A stretch of DNA of 64,000 nt from Flavobacteriaceae bacterium UBA4166 (GTDB lineage Bacteria > Bacteroidota > Bacteroidia > Flavobacteriales > Flavobacteriaceae). The notes under the pieces were generated by a model. That model did not search any database. It was not told the origin of the DNA and saw only the letters and a list, made by a program, of their open reading frames with translations. Where the stretch lies: positions 277,301-341,300 of the forward strand of contig DFVG01000030.1 of the NCBI GenBank assembly GCA_002379985.1, given 5' to 3'. Within the stretch, counting starts at the first letter, position 1; each line of letters opens with the position of its first letter. The translations under genes and the position numbers were made by a program. Of this stretch, positions 45,557 through 53,205 are shown piece after piece.

Positions 45557-47248
45557 ATGCGCTGGACCCTAAAACCGAAACCTAACTCCAAGGTGGTGCG
45601 CCATCTTTCTGAAGCCTTGGGAGTCGACCCAATTATTGCTGCGCTGCTTGCAAACCGCGGAATTGAAACCTTTGAAGCTGCAAAAAAATTTTTCCGCCCC
45701 TCGTTGGAAGACCTTCACGACCCTTTTATGATGAAGGATATGGATAAAGCAGTGAGGCGAATTGAAGCCGCTATAACCAACGAAGAGCATATCTTAATCT
45801 ATGGCGATTATGATGTAGACGGAACCACTAGTGTGGCTTTGTTGACTTCATATTTGAGAAGTTTTTACGAGAAGGTGAGCAATTATATTCCTGATCGCTA
45901 TACGGAAGGATACGGAGTTTCTTTTCAAGGTATTGATTATGCCGAAGACAATGACATTTCGCTCATCATTGCTTTGGATTGCGGCGTGAAAGCGGTTGAC
46001 AAAGTTGCTTACGCTTCCGAAAAAGGAATCGATTTTATTATTTGTGATCACCATAGGCCCGGCAATCAACTTCCGAAGGCGATTGCAGTCCTTGACCCGA
46101 AACGTGAAGATTGTTCTTATCCCTATAAGGAGCTTTGCGGCTGCGGTGTGGGTTTTAAATTGATACAAGCCTTAGGAAGCAGAAAAAAGGAATCCATAGA
46201 AGCGTTGCTGCCGTATCTCGATCTGGTCGCAACTGCGATTGCAGCGGATATTGTTCCTATTACAGGAGAAAACAGGGTGTTAGCGTATTACGGACTCCAA
46301 GTAATTAATGCTACCCCGAGAGTTGGTATTCAAGCACTATTACAGCAAGTAAAGAAAACAGAATTGACCATCAGCGACGTGGTTTTTATCGTTGCGCCGC
46401 GAATCAATGCTGCGGGACGTATGGAGCACGGAAATCGCGCCGTTGCTCTGTTAACCGAAGAGGATCCAAGCCGAGCTGAGGCTTTTGCTTCGGAAATAGA
46501 GGCATATAACGCCAGTCGAAAAGATGCTGATCGAAGTATTACTGCGGAAGCCTTAGAGCAGATCGTTCAGAATCAAGAAACCGAGACACATACAACCGTC
46601 GTTTTTGACCCGTCATGGCACAAAGGAGTGATCGGTATTGTGGCCTCACGCCTGATAGAAACGTATTATCGCCCCACCTTGGTGTTTACGAAAAGCGGTG
46701 ACAAGTTAGCGGCTTCAGCCCGTTCGGTTCGCGGATTCGATGTCTATGAAGCATTAACACAATGTGAAGAACACATTGAGCAGTATGGGGGGCATACCTA
46801 TGCGGCGGGACTCACAATGGAACCCTCGAAGTATGAGAAATTTAAGCAAGCTTTTGAAGACGTTGTTTCCGAAACGATGGATCCGAAGTTTCGAACGCCA
46901 GAACTGCTCATTGATGCCGAAATTTCGCTAGCCAACATCACCCCTAAATTCTATCGTATACTAAAGCAATTTGCCCCTTTTGGACCCGGCAATCGAACGC
47001 CAGTCTTTATGAGTTCAGAAGTGCGTGATACCGGGTCCGGCCGTTGTGTTGGGGAAGATAAGAGTCATTTGCGCCTCGTGATGCAGCAACATGGGAGTCC
47101 AACGTTCGTAGGAATTGGCTTTAGCATGGCTGATAAAGAATCGATTGCCTGTGGCGAAGAAGTCTTTCAGGCGGCGTATGTCATTGATGAAAACCACTGG
47201 CAGGGGATGACACAATTGCAACTTCGATTGAAAGATATTAAGGTCTGA
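45557..47248 (+). CDS. recJ: Single-stranded-DNA-specific exonuclease
   Basis: 563 residues. DHH family: GDYDVDG (D84, D86), DCG (D141), CDHHRPG (D164, H165, H166) and the DHHA1 domain with NAAGRMEHG. A C-terminal OB-like domain (INAEISLANI... FAPFGPGNRTPVF) is present. It degrades 5'-ended single strands in RecF-pathway repair and mismatch repair. Confidence 0.96.
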   Translation: MRWTLKPKPNSKVVRHLSEALGVDPIIAALLANRGIETFEAAKKFFRPSLEDLHDPFMMKDMDKAVRRIEAAITNEEHILIYGDYDVDGTTSVALLTSYLRSFYEKVSNYIPDRYTEGYGVSFQGIDYAEDNDISLIIALDCGVKAVDKVAYASEKGIDFIICDHHRPGNQLPKAIAVLDPKREDCSYPYKELCGCGVGFKLIQALGSRKKESIEALLPYLDLVATAIAADIVPITGENRVLAYYGLQVINATPRVGIQALLQQVKKTELTISDVVFIVAPRINAAGRMEHGNRAVALLTEEDPSRAEAFASEIEAYNASRKDADRSITAEALEQIVQNQETETHTTVVFDPSWHKGVIGIVASRLIETYYRPTLVFTKSGDKLAASARSVRGFDVYEALTQCEEHIEQYGGHTYAAGLTMEPSKYEKFKQAFEDVVSETMDPKFRTPELLIDAEISLANITPKFYRILKQFAPFGPGNRTPVFMSSEVRDTGSGRCVGEDKSHLRLVMQQHGSPTFVGIGFSMADKESIACGEEVFQAAYVIDENHWQGMTQLQLRLKDIKV

Positions 47249-47384
47249 ATTTTTTAAGTTCGAAAGACGTGCCATCAAAAACTCTTAAGATGATGAAGTT
47301 ATTTGTCCAAAGCTGTACTTGCTTACTTCCCCGAACACGCCAAGAAAACCAACCAAATGATATACCTTTAAAGTTCGGATCCAT
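47238..47384 (-). CDS. Candidate 48-codon small ORF behind recJ
   Basis: A complete ORF of 48 codons, from ATG at 47384 to TAA at 47238, on the strand opposite recJ, 23 bases after the T9SS protein gene and overlapping the recJ end by 11 bases. The product is basic and aromatic (GWFSWRVRGSK, LWTNNF) and ends VFDGTSFELKKF, much like the C-terminus VFDGTDFQLKKY of the LpxH-type gene downstream. I do not know a family; it might be a small conserved protein or a relic. Confidence 0.4.
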   Translation of the reverse strand: MDPNFKGISFGWFSWRVRGSKQVQLWTNNFIILRVFDGTSFELKKFRP

Positions 47385-47407
47385 ACCAACACCTAGATAA
47401 ATTTAAG

Positions 47408-48874
47408 CTATTTAACGATTATCATTTTTACCGCCTTTCCTTCTTTGGTAGATATTTCTACGTAGTAATTGCCTTTCGCGAGATTAGATACATCTAATTT
47501 CAATCTATTCCCTGAATATAATAACTGTCCAAGTGGACTGTATAAGTTTATTTTTTCTAATTTATTATGAGGTTCTAAAGAAACATTTATTAGATGGTTT
47601 GATGGATTCGGATACAGCATAATATTGCTTAGAATGACATCCGTGCTAGAAAATATAGCTGTTAAATCAAAAACCCGAACGTGTCCAGAGTCTTCACCAT
47701 TTGTTTGATTATGTGGAGAGCCAATAGCTAAAGTATTACCATTAGGAGATAAAGATACAATATGACCACTTTGATCTCCAGCAGCTTGCCCATCAATATC
47801 AGTACCTATCTGGTTCCAAAGACCTGCAACATTTTGGTAGACACGCACATGACCAGAATCTTTCCCATTTCCGTTATTATGATTAGCACCGATAGCCACA
47901 CTACTGCCATCTGAAGATAAGAAAACACTCCAGCCAAAAAGATCAAGTTCAGCTTCTCCGTCAATATCTTGACCAATTTGTGTCCAAACCCCTCCAAGAT
48001 TTTGATAGATGCGAACATGACCAGAGCCGTTACCATTCCCATCATTAAAAATTGCACCAATAGCAACCACACTACCATCAGATGATAGGGAAACACTATA
48101 TCCACTTCGATCTCCTGCAGCTTCACCATCAATATCTTGACCAATTTGTGTCCAAACCCCTCCTAGATTTTGATAAACACGTACATGGCCAGCATCCACA
48201 CCATTTCCGTCATTGGATTCAGCGCCAATAGCCACAATAGAACCATCCGACGATAAAGAAACGCTCCAACCATTGTTATCCCCTAATGCTTCTGCATCAA
48301 TATCTTCTCCTATTTGTACCCAGTTATCATCAATGTTTTGGTACAGGCGTACGTGACCTTGAGTGCCGCTTTCCACATTAGAAGGAGCACCAATAGCCAC
48401 GATACTGCCATTCGAAGACAATGAGACACTTCTTCCACTTTGATCTCCTGCAGCTTCACCATCAATATCTTTGCCTAATTGTGTCCAAACACCAGATTGA
48501 TTTTTAAAGATACGTACATGACCAGAATTATTACCATTCCCATCATTGTATGGAGCGCCAATAGCAACTACACTACCGTCTGAAGACAATGAAACATCAT
48601 ACCCACTAGAGTCACCAGAAATTTCTCCTTCAATATCGTTACCAATTTGTGACCAACCCGCCCCTTGGTTTTGGAATACACGTACATGACCGGAATTATT
48701 GCCATTTAAGTCGTTATTAGGAGCGCCAATAGCCAAGATATTCCCATCTGAAGATAAGGAAACACTAAAACCACTTAAATCATCTACATTCGCTCCTTCA
48801 ATGTCATCGCCTATTTGTTTTTGCCCGTGCACAATTATGGAAACTAGAAGAAATAAAAAGCAGAGCTCTTTCAT
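47408..48874 (-). CDS. Secreted seven-repeat protein with T9SS sorting domain
   Basis: 488 residues. Signal peptide about 1-17 (IIVHGQ). Seven tandem repeats of 55-56 residues follow (about 19-410), each with QIGxDIDGEAxGDxSGxSVSLSSDGSxVAIGAxxNDGNGxxSGHVRVYQN. Seven such FG-GAP-type blades are enough for one beta-propeller. The C-terminus is a type IX sorting domain starting LYPNPS. At DNA level the repeats are close copies with 168-base spacing. Probably surface-exposed or released; no ligand known. Confidence 0.92.
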   Translation of the reverse strand: MKELCFLFLLVSIIVHGQKQIGDDIEGANVDDLSGFSVSLSSDGNILAIGAPNNDLNGNNSGHVRVFQNQGAGWSQIGNDIEGEISGDSSGYDVSLSSDGSVVAIGAPYNDGNGNNSGHVRIFKNQSGVWTQLGKDIDGEAAGDQSGRSVSLSSNGSIVAIGAPSNVESGTQGHVRLYQNIDDNWVQIGEDIDAEALGDNNGWSVSLSSDGSIVAIGAESNDGNGVDAGHVRVYQNLGGVWTQIGQDIDGEAAGDRSGYSVSLSSDGSVVAIGAIFNDGNGNGSGHVRIYQNLGGVWTQIGQDIDGEAELDLFGWSVFLSSDGSSVAIGANHNNGNGKDSGHVRVYQNVAGLWNQIGTDIDGQAAGDQSGHIVSLSPNGNTLAIGSPHNQTNGEDSGHVRVFDLTAIFSSTDVILSNIMLYPNPSNHLINVSLEPHNKLEKINLYSPLGQLLYSGNRLKLDVSNLAKGNYYVEISTKEGKAVKMIIVK

Positions 48875-48948
48875 AAAGTAAAATTTTTTGTGTCAAAAAT
48901 ATAAAATAGAATGACTTGACTTTAAACATTATCCTTTTGATTATCGGA

Positions 48949-49701
48949 CTAGTACTTTTTTAATTGAAAATCAGTGCCGTCAAAAACACCGTAGGTGTAA
49001 TGATGAATCCAATCGCCTAAATTGTAATACATAGAATTTTCAGTGAGTTTGATTTCCAGCGGAAGGTGTCGGTGTCCGAAGATAAAATAGTGGTAATGAT
49101 GCGATTCTAACTTTCGTTTGGCATACTGTACGAGCCATTCGTTTTCCTCGCCCAAAAATTTTTGATCTTCTTCCCCGGATATCAATTTGTTCTTAACGGA
49201 AAGATGTTGTGCCAAACGAACCCCCCAGTCGGGATGCACCCAACGATAAAGCCACTTGGAAAGCGGATGCACAAACACTTTCTTCATACGCTTGTAGCCT
49301 TTGTCACCAGGGCCTTTTCCATCACCATGACCAATTAAGAACTTCTTATCATTGAAGGTAAATGCTTCGGGTTCTCTATAGACCGGTATGTTGAGCTCGG
49401 TTTCAAAATAGTCACGCATCCACAAATCGTGGTTTCCAACGAAGAAATAAATAGGAATGCCAGAATCAGTTATTTCAGCAAGCTTCCCTAACACCCGAAC
49501 AAACCCCTTGGGCACTACGGTTTTATATTCAAACCAAAAATCAAATAAATCTCCCAGCAAGAAAATGGCGGCAGCGTCTTTTTTTACGTCATCCAGCCAT
49601 TGTACGAAGCGCTTTTCACGCGGCAAGCTTTCCTCTCGGGTAGGGGCACCGAGATGATTATCGCTTGAAAAGTATATTTTTTTGCCTTCCGGGATCTTCA
49701 T
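48949..49701 (-). CDS. lpxH: UDP-2,3-diacylglucosamine pyrophosphatase, LpxH type
   Basis: 250 residues from the ATG at 49701; an upstream GTG (49710) adds 3 residues. Calcineurin-like metallophosphoesterase: FSSDNHLG (D14, H16), LLGDLFDFWFEY, VGNHDLWM, GHGDGKGPGDKGY, FGHRHLP. It should hydrolyse UDP-2,3-diacylglucosamine in lipid A synthesis. The first metal motif has Asn in place of Leu (SDNH rather than SDLH), as other Bacteroidetes homologues do. Confidence 0.9.
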   Translation of the reverse strand: MKIPEGKKIYFSSDNHLGAPTREESLPREKRFVQWLDDVKKDAAAIFLLGDLFDFWFEYKTVVPKGFVRVLGKLAEITDSGIPIYFFVGNHDLWMRDYFETELNIPVYREPEAFTFNDKKFLIGHGDGKGPGDKGYKRMKKVFVHPLSKWLYRWVHPDWGVRLAQHLSVKNKLISGEEDQKFLGEENEWLVQYAKRKLESHHYHYFIFGHRHLPLEIKLTENSMYYNLGDWIHHYTYGVFDGTDFQLKKY

Positions 49702-49719
49702 AAGTGTCACCTAATAATA

Positions 49720-50175
49720 CTATTCTTCATTTTCAGAAGCATACCAAGAAGCATAACTGGTATCAGTTTCTTGTAGTTTTAATGAATGTAGCGAAATATC
49801 TTTTGGTAAACGCGCCTTGATCTTATCGGCAAAGTCAATGACCATCATTTCACTGGTGGGTTGATACCCTACTAATAGTACATTGTGTCCGCGTTGTTTT
49901 AGCTCCTTTGCCAATTCTACATGAGGGGTGTTTTTATTGAACACGGTAGCATGATCGAAAACATCAACAATTTCTTCTTTCACGATCTTTTTCAGGTCTC
50001 CAAAATCGATGACCATTCCATATTTAACATGATCTGGATCACTAATAGGAGTGCCTACCACTGTCACCGAAAGTTTGTAACTATGGCCGTGTACGTTTCT
50101 GCATTTCCCATCATACCCATAGAGGGCATGGCCGGTTTCGAACGTAAACATTTTTGTGATTTGTATGGTACTCAT
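49720..50175 (-). CDS. queD: 6-carboxytetrahydropterin synthase
   Basis: 151 residues. Zinc ligands in ETGHALYG (H16) and HGHSY (H29, H31), catalytic Cys24 in GKCRNVHGH, and FDHATVFN. It converts dihydroneopterin triphosphate to carboxytetrahydropterin on the queuosine path. The 33-codon ORF upstream overlaps its start by 3 bases of ATGA. Confidence 0.93.
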   Translation of the reverse strand: MSTIQITKMFTFETGHALYGYDGKCRNVHGHSYKLSVTVVGTPISDPDHVKYGMVIDFGDLKKIVKEEIVDVFDHATVFNKNTPHVELAKELKQRGHNVLLVGYQPTSEMMVIDFADKIKARLPKDISLHSLKLQETDTSYASWYASENEE

Positions 50176-50273
50176 TTTCGATTTCTAACTTTACTGATGA
50201 TGACCACAACGATCACTAAGATCGCTAAAATCAAGAACAGACCCGGTCCACCAATGAATTCTATTATTTCCAT
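50172..50273 (-). CDS. 33-codon single-span membrane peptide, coupled to queD
   Basis: A complete small ORF of 33 codons from ATG at 50273 to TGA at 50172, whose TGA overlaps the ATG of queD (ATGA), an arrangement typical of translational coupling. The product is one hydrophobic helix (about 11-26, with FLILAILVIVVVII) flanked by an acidic N-terminus and a basic end (SKVRNRK). No family recognised. The coupling makes translation likely; a leader-like role for queD is an alternative. Confidence 0.55.
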   Translation of the reverse strand: MEIIEFIGGPGLFLILAILVIVVVIISKVRNRK

Positions 50274-50371
50274 GTGTTACTTTCTGTAAAAGTATCGATT
50301 TTTAAGGAATGAGCGTTTACTCTCCATAAAAATCAAGAAGCACTATGATAGGGGAGTAATATCGCTGTAAA

Positions 50372-51706
50372 TTATCGAAGTGGGTAATACGACTTCGCAT
50401 ATTTAATCACTAGTGCGGCACCGCGGTATACCACCCAGACAAGAATAGCGATCCAAATACCGGTAAGCCCCCAGTTCATATATTTGCTGAAATAGAGTAC
50501 TGGAACGAATCCTATGAAGGTGGCACCTAACAGCACATTTCGCAAATATCGCATTTCGCCTAAGCCCTTAAAAATAGCATCTAAGGTGAAGGTAATAGCA
50601 TTTAGCGGCTGACTCAACAGCACAAGATAAAACACAGAATAAAAGACGGCCAACACTTCAGGGTCTTTATTAAACAGTCTTCCTAAAGCTTGATACCCTA
50701 ATGCTCCTAGCAATATCAAGATTAATGATACCACCAAGTTGTAAAGATTTACGCGTTTGGTTAACAGCCATAACTGTTTATAATCTTTGGCGCCCAGTAG
50801 TTTTCCTCCCAAGATATTTCCTGCGGCTCCATATCCGTCGATGAAGAACGCAGAAAACAACCAAATATTAATGGCGATGGCATGGGCGGCGATATATTCT
50901 TTACCAAGAGCGGTAGCCTCTCTTACGGCCAGCAATAGTGCGGCATTTAGAGCCACCGAGCGCAAGAAGAGGTTGAAGCTCATACTAACCAATCGGTTGA
51001 TTTCAGGATGAATCGGAAATTTGAGTCCGAGTGTAATTTCTGTTTTCCGAAGTAGTAATATCAAAGACAATAATGCCATTAGCGCTTGCGCGATAAGACT
51101 AGCCCATGCGGCACCTTTGATATTCATTGCCGGAACAATACCTTCTATTCCGTATACGAGCGCAAAATCTAAACCGATATTGACGCTAGCACCCACCAAG
51201 GCAATAATCATAGGCCAAAAGGTGTTCTGCAATCCGCGAAAGAGCCCAAACACTGCAAATGTAAAGAGCGTCAAAGGGAACCCCCAAACGCGGATATTGT
51301 AATAATCAATACTTAATTGAAGGATGATTCCTTCCGCATTGAGAAAACGAAAGATGGCTTCCACAAAAAAATACGTTCCTCCAAGCACAATAAGGCTCAA
51401 CCCAATATTGAAATAAATAGCCTGAGCGGGGAAGCTGTGCAAGTCTTTTAATTTTCCTGCACCAAGATTCTGAGAAACGATGGCAGAAATTGCGCTGCGT
51501 GTTTGTGCCAAGATCCAGATAAGCATTGAAAGAAACGCCCCTACTACGCCAACGGCGGCTAGCGACTCGGTGCCAAACTCCGGAATGTTTCCCACCACGG
51601 CAGCATCGGTACTCGAGAGTACGGGTTCAGCAATTCCGGCAACAATAGCTGGTAATGCTAACTGCTGAATGCGCTTAAATGAGATGGAAGTAGGTGTGGT
51701 TGTCAA
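50372..51706 (-). CDS. MATE family efflux transporter
   Basis: 444 residues, twelve helices in two six-helix halves. N-terminal LALPAIVAGIAEPVLSSTDAAVVG and the mid-chain NIGLDFALVYGIEGIVPAMNIKGAAWAS are typical. It exports toxic organic cations or drugs using Na+ or H+. DinF-like sequence character; the cargo is unknown. Confidence 0.92.
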   Translation of the reverse strand: MTTTPTSISFKRIQQLALPAIVAGIAEPVLSSTDAAVVGNIPEFGTESLAAVGVVGAFLSMLIWILAQTRSAISAIVSQNLGAGKLKDLHSFPAQAIYFNIGLSLIVLGGTYFFVEAIFRFLNAEGIILQLSIDYYNIRVWGFPLTLFTFAVFGLFRGLQNTFWPMIIALVGASVNIGLDFALVYGIEGIVPAMNIKGAAWASLIAQALMALLSLILLLRKTEITLGLKFPIHPEINRLVSMSFNLFLRSVALNAALLLAVREATALGKEYIAAHAIAINIWLFSAFFIDGYGAAGNILGGKLLGAKDYKQLWLLTKRVNLYNLVVSLILILLGALGYQALGRLFNKDPEVLAVFYSVFYLVLLSQPLNAITFTLDAIFKGLGEMRYLRNVLLGATFIGFVPVLYFSKYMNWGLTGIWIAILVWVVYRGAALVIKYAKSYYPLR

Positions 51707-51715
51707 GCCGCAAAA

Positions 51716-52222
51716 TTAGGAATTCAATAGCAATTCATAACAATAAAAAGGATGCTTGCTTTGCTTCGGAAAATAAATAGCGCCTAACCGCTGATACCCT
51801 CTGCATTCATAAAATTTTTGATTGCGCAGGTTTTTGCTGAATGTATCCAGTCGAACCGAAACAGCCCCTTCTTCTTGGGCTTTAGCTTCTGCGAAATCCA
51901 TTAATCGTTTTGCATTTCCTTTTCCTTGCGCTTCAGGATTAACTGCCAAGCGATGAATATAGCGATGATCTGAGTCGACGCTTAACCAATCGATCGCCTT
52001 GTATTCTTCATCTTTATGTGTGGAAATAGTAATGCATCCTATTGGATTTTCCGAAGAAATCAACACAAAAAGTTCGCCTCGCTCAAGGTCGGTTTCAAAA
52101 GCGGCTTTTGAAGGGTAAAACTCGTTCCACTGATAAATCTCTTGAGACTGCATGTGGGCAGCACAGGCTTGGGTTATTGTTATAATTTTCTCAATTTCGG
52201 AAGCTTTCGCAGGACGAATCAT
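51716..52222 (-). CDS. GNAT family N-acetyltransferase
   Basis: 168 residues. IHRLAVNPEAQGKGNAKRLMDFAEAKA carries the acetyl-CoA binding loop (QGKGNA), followed by SVRLDTFSKNLRNQKFYECRGYQRLG. The acceptor is unknown. It starts 50 bases from the divergent universal stress protein gene and lies 9 bases upstream of the MATE gene. Confidence 0.9.
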   Translation of the reverse strand: MIRPAKASEIEKIITITQACAAHMQSQEIYQWNEFYPSKAAFETDLERGELFVLISSENPIGCITISTHKDEEYKAIDWLSVDSDHRYIHRLAVNPEAQGKGNAKRLMDFAEAKAQEEGAVSVRLDTFSKNLRNQKFYECRGYQRLGAIYFPKQSKHPFYCYELLLNS

Positions 52223-52232
52223 TATAAAGCCT

Positions 52233-52240
52233 TAATTTTG
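52233..52240 (+). promoter_or_regulatory. -7 element for the universal stress protein gene
   Basis: TAATTTTG matches TAnnTTTG and lies 32 bases before the ATG. No clear -33 TTG. Confidence 0.4.
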
Positions 52241-52272
52241 CAGCAAGTTAACCATATCAGAACAATTTCAGC

Positions 52273-53067
52273 ATGAAAAATATATTGGTGCCCATTGGCA
52301 CGGTAGATAAGGGAATAACTAACTTACAATATGCCGTTAATCTGGCCGCTATGAGTGGTGCGACGGTATATTTGGTAAGCATGTATAAAGAATTTTCGAA
52401 AGTAGGAACACTTACGAAAGTGAACCAATTGATCATAGAAGATACTGAAGCGCAATTGCAGGAAGTACTTGATGCCGTAGACACTAAGGGTGTAAACGTA
52501 GTAACGCGACCTATTAAAGGAGACGTTTATGACGGTGTGACGCGAATTAACAGTGCCATGAAGATCGACCTTATGATCTTATCCCCTCAGAGTATTGAGA
52601 TAAAAGATGAGGTGTATCTTGGTCCTATTACCGGAAAGTTGGTAAAGCAAACACAAGTTCCGGTGCTTATTGTTCCAAAGGATTATCTTTTTAGAAAGGC
52701 GAATACTATTCTTTTGGCCTTTAAAAACGGAACCTTCAATGATCCTAATGTGCTAGCACCTTTAAAAGAGATAGCAGCTTTGTTCAGCTCGAAAGTGAAT
52801 GTCTTGCACGTTCGAACCCCGGGAATGCAAGTGGAGGATGACACCATTGATCCTGAAATCGATGCGTTGAAAGACCAATATACCGAAACAGATAATGCAA
52901 CGATCTTTCAAGGAGTGTTAGAGCATTTTCAGTCGAATAACCCTGATATATTGTGTGTGTTGCGGCGTAAACGTGGGTTCTTTGAAAAATTGTGGGAGAA
53001 GAATTCTGTAATGAAGAAAGAGTTTCACACCACCAAGCCTTTGTTAATTTTAAGAGGTCAAGATTAA
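52273..53067 (+). CDS. Tandem-domain universal stress protein
   Basis: 264 residues, two UspA-like domains (about 1-138 and 145-264). The first starts MKNILVPIGTVDKGITNLQYAVNLAA and ends PVLIVP; the second is more divergent. The ATP-binding G-2x-G-9x-G(S/T) motif is not complete. The tRNA-Ala gene follows after 28 bases. Confidence 0.88.
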   Translation: MKNILVPIGTVDKGITNLQYAVNLAAMSGATVYLVSMYKEFSKVGTLTKVNQLIIEDTEAQLQEVLDAVDTKGVNVVTRPIKGDVYDGVTRINSAMKIDLMILSPQSIEIKDEVYLGPITGKLVKQTQVPVLIVPKDYLFRKANTILLAFKNGTFNDPNVLAPLKEIAALFSSKVNVLHVRTPGMQVEDDTIDPEIDALKDQYTETDNATIFQGVLEHFQSNNPDILCVLRRKRGFFEKLWEKNSVMKKEFHTTKPLLILRGQD

Positions 53068-53095
53068 AAGAAATTTATTATTTTCGCACCCACTT

Positions 53096-53169
53096 GGGGC
53101 ATTAGCTCAGCTGGCTAGAGCGTTTGGCTGGCAGCCAAAAGGTCATCGGTTCGACTCCGATATGCTCCA
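53096..53169 (+). tRNA. tRNA-Ala (anticodon GGC)
   Basis: 74 bases. The acceptor arms GGGGCAT and ATGCTCC pair with a single G-U at the third position, the alanine identity element G3-U70. The anticodon loop CTGGCAG between TTTGG and CCAAA gives anticodon GGC. Discriminator A at 53169; CCA not encoded. Confidence 0.96.
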
Positions 53170-53178
53170 CACCTATTA

Positions 53179-53205
53179 AAATCCGTACCTCGTACGGATT
53201 TTTTT
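53179..53205 (+). terminator. Bidirectional terminator between tRNA-Ala and the AddB-like gene
   Basis: AATCCGTAC (53180-53188) and GTACGGATT (53192-53200) form a perfect 9 bp stem with loop CTC, followed by T7 on the plus strand. On the minus strand the stem is followed by TTTTAATAGG, so it may also stop the convergent nuclease gene, whose stop lies just inside it. Confidence 0.8.
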
